NCBI GenBank assembly: GCA_023380915.1
Contig: JAMCSM010000090.1
Location: 1 to 43,352, forward strand
Direction of reading: 5' to 3'
From: Actinomycetota bacterium
Lineage (GTDB): Bacteria; Actinomycetota; Humimicrobiia; Humimicrobiales; Humimicrobiaceae
DNA: 43,352 bases
The notes beneath the pieces were generated by a model, which saw only the letters and a list, made by a program, of their open reading frames with translations, searched no databases and was not told the DNA's origin. Shown piece after piece: positions 9,532 to 17,333 of the stretch; the stretch's first letter is position 1; the number at the start of each line of letters is the position of its first letter. Position numbers and translations under genes: made by a program.

Positions 9532-10808
9532 TTTAACTCCTTAAAAATTTTTTTATCCACTTCCCCCAGAATCACTATATTTTTTCTTTCAGGGTCAAAA
9601 TATTTGACGGCAGTATCATGGATATCACTTATGGTAACCATATCTATTTTATTTAAAATTTCATTAATAGGCAAAACCTGATTATCTACTAAAAGGCTTT
9701 TGCCGAAACGGAACATTCTTGAGCTGATTTCCTCTATATTTAAAACTATTCCTCCTTTTATATTTTCCTTTGCTCTGTCAAGCTCAATTTCATTCATTGA
9801 GTTTTTCCTGATATCTTCTATTTCCTTGCTAATTATTTCTATAACCTTTTGTGCATTTAAAGGATCGCTTGCTGCATAAATATCAATAATACCGGTATCT
9901 GTATATTGAGTATTGCCTGCAAAAATCGAATATGCAAGTCCCATATCTTCCCTTATTTTTTGAAATAATCTGCTGCTCATACTTCCGCCAAGAAGATTCA
10001 TTAAAACAGTAAGAGGGTATCTGTCTGAACTTGACCTTCTGCATCCAATTCCTCCATAACATATATTAGCAGATTTTATTTTCTTTTTTACTATTTTTAA
10101 ACTGCTCTTGATTTCAGGTTCTTTTTTTTCAATAATCTCCTTTTTATTAAATCCATTAAAAGCAAGACCGGCAGTATTTTTTTTAACAGCCTCCACCAGA
10201 TCATTATGTTTTATATTGCCTGCCGCTGATACAACAATATTTTTAAAAACAAATCTTTTATTGAAATAATCCCAAATATCATTTATCAGAATATTTTGAA
10301 GTGATTCTCTTGTGCCAAGAATTGAAAGACTTAAGGGGTGATTATTTAAAACCAGCTCATAAAAATAATTAAAGATATCTTCTGAAGGTGTATCTTCAAT
10401 CATTTTTATCTCTTCAAGAATTATTTTTTTTTCAGTATATAAGTTTTCCAGCAGAAAGGAAGGATTTAATACAACATCAAACAGAAGTTCAGCACATTTA
10501 TTAAGATGAGTATCAATAAAATCACAATAAAAACATGAATTTTCCTTATCTGTAAAAGCATTGAAATCTGCACCTATCGAATCAAATTCAATAGCTATTT
10601 CCCTGTTTGATCTCTTTTTGGTTCCCTTAAAAAGAAGATGTTCGATAAGATGAGTAATACCATTTAACTTTACAGATTCACTTCTTGAACCGCTGGCAAC
10701 CCAGATTCCAAGTGAAATTGATCTGAAATAAGGAATGTGTTCACTTATGATCCTTATTCCATTTCCAAGTTCGGTAACTTCATAATTTTCTAAATTTAAA
10801 CTATTCAA
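9528..10808 (-). CDS. M16 family zinc peptidase (YmxG/PqqL-like)
   Basis: This is an inverse-zincin peptidase of the M16B family (mitochondrial processing peptidase-like). The 426-residue product has the inverted zinc motif HLIEH at residues 53-57 inside a conserved GITHLIEHLLFKGT block. A downstream Glu near 133 (LEEIKMIED) fits the third ligand. The C-terminal half carries the second M16 fold with a GGSMSSRLFQKIRE motif. Cellular substrates of bacterial homologues are poorly defined. The start is a TTG at 10808 without a clear ribosome-binding site. It follows pnp after a 306-bp non-coding stretch, so it could be expressed from its own promoter or by readthrough. Confidence 0.92.
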   Translation of the reverse strand: MNSLNLENYEVTELGNGIRIISEHIPYFRSISLGIWVASGSRSESVKLNGITHLIEHLLFKGTKKRSNREIAIEFDSIGADFNAFTDKENSCFYCDFIDTHLNKCAELLFDVVLNPSFLLENLYTEKKIILEEIKMIEDTPSEDIFNYFYELVLNNHPLSLSILGTRESLQNILINDIWDYFNKRFVFKNIVVSAAGNIKHNDLVEAVKKNTAGLAFNGFNKKEIIEKKEPEIKSSLKIVKKKIKSANICYGGIGCRRSSSDRYPLTVLMNLLGGSMSSRLFQKIREDMGLAYSIFAGNTQYTDTGIIDIYAASDPLNAQKVIEIISKEIEDIRKNSMNEIELDRAKENIKGGIVLNIEEISSRMFRFGKSLLVDNQVLPINEILNKIDMVTISDIHDTAVKYFDPERKNIVILGEVDKKIFKELK

Positions 10809-11114
10809 GCAATTATATTAATCTTTCCTGTAAAAATTTTAAAATTTAAGTTAGCATTTCCTTTTTAGTGATCGAAATATAAGTAATGCTACAAGTATCA
10901 ACGGCTTAGGTGCTTCGAAAACACGCAAGCTTTGCCCCAGCGAGTCAAAGTTTGCTCAGATTTCAGGCTTCGCTCTCCTCTTTTGAGAGGAACCATGCCC
11001 GCTCCGCCTTCAAATGGTTTTCTCAACACCTAAGCCTTATCCAATAATTTGCCCCTATCATAAAATTGTAAATGCCTTCAAAATTTAACCTCTCATGAAA
11101 ATTTACAGATATTT
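10809..11114. other. 306-bp non-coding gap between pnp and the M16 gene
   Basis: There is no plausible gene here on either strand. Most of the centre (10903-11036) is a distinctly more G+C-rich, internally repeated element, listed separately. The flanks are ordinary A+T-rich spacer. No intrinsic terminator for pnp with a U-tract was found outside that element. Confidence 0.5.
10903..11036. repeat. GC-rich 134-bp element with terminal inverted repeats and internal hairpins
   Basis: The ends are inverted copies: GGCTTAGGTG at 10903-10912 and CACCTAAGCC at 11027-11036. Partial match continues inward for about ten more bases (GAAAAC on both arms). Inside are two further hairpins. One has arms GCAAGCTTTG (10925-10934) and CAAAGTTTGC (10946-10955) with one mismatch that is a G-U pair in plus-strand RNA. 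The other is TCCTCT-TTTG-AGAGGA at 10976-10991. Base composition differs sharply from both flanks. It looks like an ERIC/MITE-type palindromic repeat or a structured RNA. It is unlikely to be a simple terminator because no U-tract follows. Confidence 0.55.
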
Positions 11115-13295
11115 TCAGGCTCTTTCCAGAGAGATTTTTCTTTCCTTTTTATCGATAGAGGAAACTTTAACAAGTATTTTTTCATTTAATTTGAGAAAAT
11201 CTTCTACTTTATCAATCCTCTTATCGGTAACTTTGGAAATATGAAGCAGCCCGTCAATTCCAGGAATAATATTTATAAATGCTCCAAATTTTGTAATTCC
11301 AACTACTGTGCCTAAAAATTCATCGCCGACATTTATGTCATCAATTCCTTTAAGCAAAGCTTCAATTTTTTTTCTGGCAAGAAATACATTATTTTCATCC
11401 GGAGAAACAATTTCAACAACTCCCTCGTTATCTTCATCATATAGTTCAATTGCTTCAAGATCAAATTCTTCTTTAATTGCTTTGATGTTTTTACCGCCAG
11501 GACCTATTATTTCACCAATTTTTTCTTTTGGAACTCTAAAGGTAGTGATTTTTGGAGCACTTTCTGATAATTTCTCCCTGTATTTTGGTATTGCTTCAAG
11601 CATTTTATTTAAAATAAAGATTCTTCCTGCCTGTGCCTTGTAAATAGCTTTTTTTATGATATCAACAGAAATGCCTTTTATTTTTATATCCATTTGAAGA
11701 GCAGTTATTCCATTTTTTGTCCCTGCTATCTTAAAATCCATATCTCCATAAAAATCTTCAACACCCTGAATATCTGACAGTACTACAAAATTTTCACTGG
11801 CTTCATCCTTTATTAAACCCATTGCAATTCCTGAAACAGGATTTAATATTGGAACTCCTGCATCCATTAAAGCTAAAGTTGAACCGCATACACTTGCCAT
11901 GGATGTTGAACCATTTGATTCAAGTATCTCTGAAACAAGCCTTATTGAATATGGAAATGTTTCCTTATCAGGAATCATTGGTTTAAGAGCACGTTCAGCA
12001 AGTGCCCCGTGCCCGATTTCTCTTCTTCTGGGACCTCTGAAAGCACCGGTTTCTCCGGTTGAAAATGCTGGAAAATTATAATGATGCATAAATCTTTTAA
12101 ACTCTTCAGAGTCTATGCTATCTATTTTTTGTGATTCCTTCATGGAGCCTAAAGCAAGAATTGTTAAAGCCTGAGTCTTACCCCTGGTGAATAAACCTGT
12201 CCCGTGTGTTGTTGCAGGAAACAGCCCGACTTCACATGTAATCTTCCTTATCTCGTCAGGTTTTCTGCCATCAGGCCTTATTCCGTCTTCCAGTATCATT
12301 TTTCTTACCAGTGTTCTTTCAAGATCCTTTAAGCTGTATGAAATACTTTCAGATTCATCAGGAAACTCCTCAATAAGTTTTGTTTTTACATCCTCATTTA
12401 TTATTTTTAGCTCATCCTGAAAATAACCTTTTTTTGTTTCCTCCAGTATGTCAATCATTTCACCGGATTTTGCCTTTTGTGCAATATAATTTAATATTTC
12501 CTGCATTCTTGAGCGTGCAAGCTCATTAACCCTGTTTTTTACATCACAGTTTAATTCAAATCTGCAGCCTTCCTGAATTTTTTTACCAATTAATTGTTTG
12601 AAATCTTTTTGTGCATTAATTAACTTCCTGATTTCATTGTGAGCAATTTCAATGGCTTCCATAATTGTCTCCTCACTTGCTTCACTGCATCCTGCCTCAA
12701 CCATTAATATTGCACTCTCCGTTCCTGCAATAATAATATCAATGCTTGATTTTTCTATTTCCTCATAATCAGGGTTAATTATGTATTTTTCCTTTATCTT
12801 TCCTATTCTTACGGCACCAATAGGCTCGTCTAAGGGAATATCTGAAATGGTTAAAGCCATTGAGGCTCCGTTCATGACAAGAATATCATAAGGATTAATC
12901 TGGTCAACTGACAGAATCGTTGCAACTATTTGCACTTCATTACGAAGATTTTTATCAAACAATGGCCTTAAAGGCCTGTCTGTAAGTCTTGATGTTAGTA
13001 TAGCCTTATCTGATGCTTTTCCTTCACGTTTAAAAAATCCCCCCGGGATCTTGCCTGCAGCATACATTCTTTCTTCTACATCAACAACGAGAGGGAAAAA
13101 ATCATAACTTTTTTCCGCATCTTCAGACATTACTGCAGTAACAAGTACTCCGCTGTTTCCATACTCAACCAGAACAGAACTGTTTGTTTGTTTTGCAAGC
13201 TTTCCGGTTGAAAATTTTATTGTCTTGCCGCCAATATCAATTTTAACGCTTTTTTCTTTACTATTTTCAATATTTAAATCAGAAATATTTTCCAA
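11115..13295 (-). CDS. pnp: Polyribonucleotide nucleotidyltransferase (PNPase)
   Basis: PNPase degrades RNA 3' to 5' by phosphorolysis and can add tails. The 726-residue protein has two RNase PH domains separated by the alpha-helical linker. The second RNase PH domain has the active-site region around FRGPRRREIGHG. A KH domain with IIGPGGKN (about residue 595) and an S1 domain (about 655-725) follow. The start is a TTG at 13295; no ATG exists upstream in frame, and a GGGAGG site lies about 11 bases before it. It sits 27 bp downstream of rpsO, the classic rpsO-pnp pair, and shares the rpsO promoter. Confidence 0.97.
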   Translation of the reverse strand: MENISDLNIENSKEKSVKIDIGGKTIKFSTGKLAKQTNSSVLVEYGNSGVLVTAVMSEDAEKSYDFFPLVVDVEERMYAAGKIPGGFFKREGKASDKAILTSRLTDRPLRPLFDKNLRNEVQIVATILSVDQINPYDILVMNGASMALTISDIPLDEPIGAVRIGKIKEKYIINPDYEEIEKSSIDIIIAGTESAILMVEAGCSEASEETIMEAIEIAHNEIRKLINAQKDFKQLIGKKIQEGCRFELNCDVKNRVNELARSRMQEILNYIAQKAKSGEMIDILEETKKGYFQDELKIINEDVKTKLIEEFPDESESISYSLKDLERTLVRKMILEDGIRPDGRKPDEIRKITCEVGLFPATTHGTGLFTRGKTQALTILALGSMKESQKIDSIDSEEFKRFMHHYNFPAFSTGETGAFRGPRRREIGHGALAERALKPMIPDKETFPYSIRLVSEILESNGSTSMASVCGSTLALMDAGVPILNPVSGIAMGLIKDEASENFVVLSDIQGVEDFYGDMDFKIAGTKNGITALQMDIKIKGISVDIIKKAIYKAQAGRIFILNKMLEAIPKYREKLSESAPKITTFRVPKEKIGEIIGPGGKNIKAIKEEFDLEAIELYDEDNEGVVEIVSPDENNVFLARKKIEALLKGIDDINVGDEFLGTVVGITKFGAFINIIPGIDGLLHISKVTDKRIDKVEDFLKLNEKILVKVSSIDKKERKISLERA

Positions 13296-13322
13296 ATATA
13301 AGAGGACCTCCCGACCTTTAAA

Positions 13323-13592
13323 TTATTTTCTTAAACCTAAATCTTTTATTAATTTTTTGTATTTTGCCAGATCATGACTTTTAAGATACTCTATTAATCT
13401 TTTTCTCTTGCCAACCATCATTACAAAGATCGGAAGTGAAGCATGATCAGTCTTATTTAATTTTAAATGTTCATTTAACCGGTTTATTCTTGTAGTCAGA
13501 ATTGCAATCTGGACTTCGGCAGATCCTGTATCGTTTTCATGAATCTTGAATTTTTCAATAAGGTTTTGTTTATCTGTTTTTGTAATGGACAA
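13323..13592 (-). CDS. rpsO: 30S ribosomal protein S15
   Basis: S15 binds the central domain of 16S rRNA early in 30S assembly. The 89-residue protein is exactly the usual length and has the family blocks TGSAEVQIA and RLIEYLKSHD. The start is a TTG at 13592 with GGGGTGAAAG about ten bases upstream. It is the first gene of the rpsO-pnp unit, directly behind a good sigma-70-type promoter. S15 commonly represses its own mRNA; no specific leader structure was identified here. Confidence 0.97.
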   Translation of the reverse strand: MSITKTDKQNLIEKFKIHENDTGSAEVQIAILTTRINRLNEHLKLNKTDHASLPIFVMMVGKRKRLIEYLKSHDLAKYKKLIKDLGLRK

Positions 13593-13659
13593 CTTCTACT
13601 TTCACCCCTTTAAAAATATTATTAATTACTCTCAACACATACTTTAACACAAATAATTA

Positions 13660-13688
13660 TTATTACGTATTTTTTTAAAATAAGTCAA
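13660..13688 (-). promoter_or_regulatory. Promoter for rpsO-pnp
   Basis: On the minus strand TTGACT (13688-13683) is followed after 17 bases by TAATAA (13665-13660). Both boxes and the spacing are close to the housekeeping sigma consensus. It lies about 70 bp before the rpsO start and downstream of the ribF stop. Confidence 0.65.
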
Positions 13689-13799
13689 TAAAAATTTCCT
13701 ATTGTTCCTGTTAAACTTTTATCCCAAAACATAATTTTAACATTTTATTATTATATTATTAAGAAATTTTTCATATAAGTTTACTTTATAAAAATATTT

Positions 13800-14753
13800 T
13801 TAAGATTTTTTTTGTGATTTAAAAAAATTGACAGAGCTTTTTATATCCTCATTAATTTGATTTACCAGGTCATGTATCAGATTAAACCTTCTTTCATCTC
13901 TTAAGTATTTTAAAAATATAATAGTTATTTTTTTTGAATAAATATTATTTTTAAAATTTAAAATATGGGCTTCAACTAAAGTTTTTCTGTATCCGAAAGT
14001 AGGATTATTTCCTATATTTATAATTGACGGAAGAAATTTATTTGAATTCTGGATTTTTATTTTCCCGATATAAACTCCATTTTTTGGTATAATATATGAG
14101 TCGTCTACTTCTATATTAGCTGTTGGAAAGCCAAGTTCTGCTCCCCTCAATAAACCTTTCTGAACGGTTCCTTCAATTGAAGGATAACGGCCAAGAAATA
14201 ATCTGATTTTATCAATATTCCCGCTGTCATAAAAATCTCTGATAATAGTGCTTGATATAACAATATTGTTTATCTTAAGTAATTTAACAGCATGGGCAAT
14301 CCTGCCATTTTCCTTTAAAAAATTTTTTAAAAACAGGAAATCTCCTTCCGCACTCTTTCCGAATCTGAAATTTTCACCTATAAATACTTCACTGGCATTA
14401 ATCTTTTCAAGAATTATTTTACGGCAAAAATCTATTTTGCTTAAATTTGCAAATTCCCTGTTAAAATTTACACTTATAATATAATCAACTCCCATATTGT
14501 TTATCATTCTTATTTTTTCTTCAAAAGGCATTATAAGTTTTTTTGTTTTCTGACCGCTTATTAAATTAACAGGAGGAATATCAAAAGTAAGAACAATGCT
14601 TAATCCATTCACAATTTTTGCTCTTCTTATACATTTCTTGATAATGCTTTGATGACCTTTATGAATGCCGTCAAAAAAAACCTATGACCAGTATGTTTTA
14701 CTTTTTTCAAAATAATTGTCTTTTAAATCTGCTAAATTTATTATTTGTGCCAA
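13800..14753 (-). CDS. ribF: Bifunctional riboflavin kinase/FAD synthetase, apparent double frameshift
   Basis: RibF phosphorylates riboflavin to FMN and adenylates FMN to FAD. The intact frame from 14612 down holds most of the FAD-synthetase half and the kinase half (GxPTAN motif as GFPTANI, then PKNGVY). It lacks the essential nucleotide-binding start. That missing part is present upstream: from a TTG at 14753 one reads MAQIINLADL and later DGIHKGHQ, but a TAG at 14682-14684 interrupts. Adding one A in the four-base run at 14696-14699 and removing one T from the eight-base run at 14673-14680 (plus strand A8) restores GFFDGIHKGH, the family motif, in a single frame. The two indels cancel. 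Sequencing error or true damage cannot be told apart here. AAAGG lies upstream of the TTG. Confidence 0.82.
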
Positions 14754-14818
14754 TACATACCTTTTCTTTTTTAATATTAATAAAATAAATTTTTAAAGAA
14801 TTCTTAAAATATATTTGA

Positions 14819-15819
14819 TCAGGTATCTTCGATTGATATGGATTTTGTTAATTTTTGCTCTTTATTTAAAATATCATTTGTGCTGAAATCAACCACAGAC
14901 TTATGCAGAAAGCTTCGTTTGCAGCCTGAATTTTTTATAAAAAAAATATCATTTTCTTTGATTAATTTTTTATCTGTCCTCTTATTATTTATCATATAAC
15001 CATATAAGGGATATCCTTTTTCAAGCATTTTAAAATATTTTTTATAAACATATATTGTCTTTTTTCTATCTGCAAGCATTTTAATTAATATAAAATATTT
15101 ATAATTAAAACTTCTTTTAATGCCTGCGCCATGACCAGCATTACCGAAATCATTTATAAGCTCAGATACAGTTACAGCATCATTTAAACTGAATTTTCCT
15201 ATCTTTGTTCTTTTTAGCTCTGATAAAACAGCTCCGCAGCTTAATTTTTCCCCAATATCATTTGCAATTGATCTGATATATGTCCCTGCGCTGCAGCAAA
15301 TACAGATATGAAATTCATTTAAACTAAAATTTAAAAGTTTTATATCATATATTGTTACATCATTATCTCCACTCTCAACTTCAATACCCTGTCTTGCGTA
15401 TTCATAAAGATGTCTTCCTGATTTTTTTCTGGCACTGTAAGCCGGAATTTTCTGATGATATTTACCTTTAATATCTTTTAATATCATGGCAAGATCTTTT
15501 TTTCTTATTTTTACATTATCGGTTCTTATTGTTTTTCCCGTAATATCCCATGTATCGGTTTTTATTCCGGTTTTTATGGCAGTAATATATTCTTTTTCTT
15601 TTGACAGCATACTGTAAGACAATTTGGTTGCTTTGTTTATCAGAAGGATTAAAAGTCCTTCAGCAAAAGGATCAAGAGTTCCCGAATGGCCTATTTTGTT
15701 AAAAAAAAATTATTTTTCAGGATTCTTAAAACATCAAAGGAAGTTAAACCCGGCGGTTTATTTAATAAAATCAATCCGTTATAATTTTTAAAAAAATCAG
15801 ATTTCTGCAGTTCGTTCAT
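14819..15819 (-). CDS. truB: tRNA pseudouridine(55) synthase, apparent frameshift
   Basis: TruB makes pseudouridine-55 in the T-loop of tRNAs. The uninterrupted frame from a TTG at 15622 covers only the C-terminal two thirds and lacks the catalytic Asp. Upstream, an ATG at 15819 opens MNELQKSDFF and the family motif LILLNKPPGLTSFDVLR, then stops after a nine-base T run (plus-strand A at 15701-15709). One extra T in that run joins it to KIGHSGTLDPFAEGLL, which contains the catalytic Asp in GTLDP. The whole reconstructed protein is of normal length. It sits in the usual rbfA-nrnA-truB-ribF order. The C-terminal region after residue 200 is Lys-rich and less conserved. Confidence 0.85.
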
Positions 15820-15877
15820 ATTTTAAAATAAAAATTTTTTTTAAAATGTATATTGCTAATTGATCCATAATTACTTC

Positions 15878-16873
15878 CTAACATCTTTCTTCAATAACCC
15901 TTGCCAGATCATTTACTATGTTTTTTAATTCTCCCTGAGCAGTGTAAGCTGCAGCCATCCTGTGGCCCCCCCCGCCAAAAACACTTGCAATATCAGCAAC
16001 ATTTATCCCATTATTGGATGCGCGCAGCGATACCTTATAAAGATTTAACCCGATTTCCTTAAATAATGCAGCAATCTTTATATTCTTTACAGATCTTAAC
16101 AATTCAATAATGCCGTCATTAGATGAGAAAGGTAATTCAAGTTTTTTAAAATCATCTTCCATTATGTATGAATAAATTAATTTTTCCCCTGAAATCAGCT
16201 TTATTCTCCTGAGGACAATTTCCAGCAGCTTAAATCTGTTTACAGGCTCGCACTCATAGATATTACTGTAAATATGGGAAGGATTAATATCATATTCAAG
16301 CAGGCAGCTTATAATTTTATGAACCTGTTTTGTTGTATTTGAATATTGAAATTTTCCGGTATCAGTTAGTATCCCCGTATATAATCCAACTGAAATTTCC
16401 CTGTCCATATATTTTCTGAAGAATTTATCAAATAGTAAAAAAACAATTTCAGCAGTAGCAGACCTTGCAGAATCTACAATATTGATATCTCCGAAGTTTG
16501 TATTGCTTAAATGATGATCTATATTGATAATCATTTCTGATTTTTTCCTGACAGTTGTTTCATCAAGTTTTACTCTTTTTATGTCAGAACAATCCAGAAA
16601 TATTGAAATATACTTATTTTTAAATGGTATATCATCAGTATTTTTTAATATTTTCTGTATAAATGGTAAAAACTTGTACTGGTAAGGCATTTCACTGCTG
16701 CAAACGATACAGGCTTTTTTGCCAAGATTAATTAGCATCTTATAAAAAGAAACGGAAGAACCAATTCCATCGCCGTCAGGGTATAAATGAGTAAATATTA
16801 CGAATTTATCATTACAGTCAATAGCTTCGCTAACTTTTTGAAAATTTTCCATTATATTCAGATAACTGCACAC
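15878..16873 (-). CDS. nrnA: DHH/DHHA1 phosphoesterase, NrnA-like
   Basis: NrnA-type enzymes degrade oligoribonucleotides of a few bases and dephosphorylate pAp. The protein has the DHH-family metal motifs in order: HLYPDGDGIGS near residue 30, a central Asp block (FLDCSD), the DHH motif IDHHLSN near 115, and a C-terminal DHHA1 motif GGGGHRMAAA near 300. The length is about 330 residues, as expected. The longest frame starts with GTG at 16873, five bases after the rbfA stop; an ATG at 16852 gives a protein beginning MENFQKV. Neither has a clear ribosome-binding site. Location between rbfA and truB is the standard one for this family. Confidence 0.9.
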   Translation of the reverse strand: MCSYLNIMENFQKVSEAIDCNDKFVIFTHLYPDGDGIGSSVSFYKMLINLGKKACIVCSSEMPYQYKFLPFIQKILKNTDDIPFKNKYISIFLDCSDIKRVKLDETTVRKKSEMIINIDHHLSNTNFGDINIVDSARSATAEIVFLLFDKFFRKYMDREISVGLYTGILTDTGKFQYSNTTKQVHKIISCLLEYDINPSHIYSNIYECEPVNRFKLLEIVLRRIKLISGEKLIYSYIMEDDFKKLELPFSSNDGIIELLRSVKNIKIAALFKEIGLNLYKVSLRASNNGINVADIASVFGGGGHRMAAAYTAQGELKNIVNDLARVIEERC

Positions 16874-16877
16874 AGGT

Positions 16878-17231
16878 TTATTTTTTACTTTCCTTTGATT
16901 TCAAACTTTCAAGAATTTCATTAATTCTGATTCCTTTATCCACAGATTCATCATAAATAAATTTAATTTCAGGAATTGTTCTTAATTTTATCCTTTCAAG
17001 CAGATTTTTTTTTATAAAACCCTTGCTTTTATTCAAGCCTTCAAGACAGGTCTTTAAATTTTCATTCTTGTCCATTACCGTTATATAAACATCTATGTAA
17101 TGATAATCAGCAGAAAGTTTTACATCAGTAACAGTGACAAAATTTATTCTGGGATCTTTTAATCTGGAATTAATTATATAACTTATTTCTCTTTGCAGAT
17201 CCACTTCGACTTTTTTAATTCTTTCCATCAC
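16878..17231 (-). CDS. rbfA: Ribosome-binding factor A
   Basis: RbfA is a KH-fold 30S maturation factor that helps process the 16S 5' end and acts in cold adaptation. The 117-residue protein begins with the family helix RIKKVEVDLQREISYII and contains KDPRI and the VTDVKLSADY strand, all diagnostic. The start may be the GTG at 17231 or the ATG one codon later at 17228. It lies 102 bp downstream of infB. That spacer contains only a weak all-A/T hairpin. Confidence 0.95.
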   Translation of the reverse strand: MMERIKKVEVDLQREISYIINSRLKDPRINFVTVTDVKLSADYHYIDVYITVMDKNENLKTCLEGLNKSKGFIKKNLLERIKLRTIPEIKFIYDESVDKGIRINEILESLKSKESKK

Positions 17232-17333
17232 TTAAAAAAATTTTCAAAATCAACAATGTTAATTAAAATAATGATTTTAAAAAAAATCAGATTATTTCAT
17301 ATAAAAGAAAAATCAGCCGGTTACATTTTATAC

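Noticed and set aside
17272..17289. TGATTTT/AAAATCA hairpin between infB and rbfA as terminator
   Set aside because: The stem is almost all A-T and would be unstable; rbfA is expected to be cotranscribed with infB.
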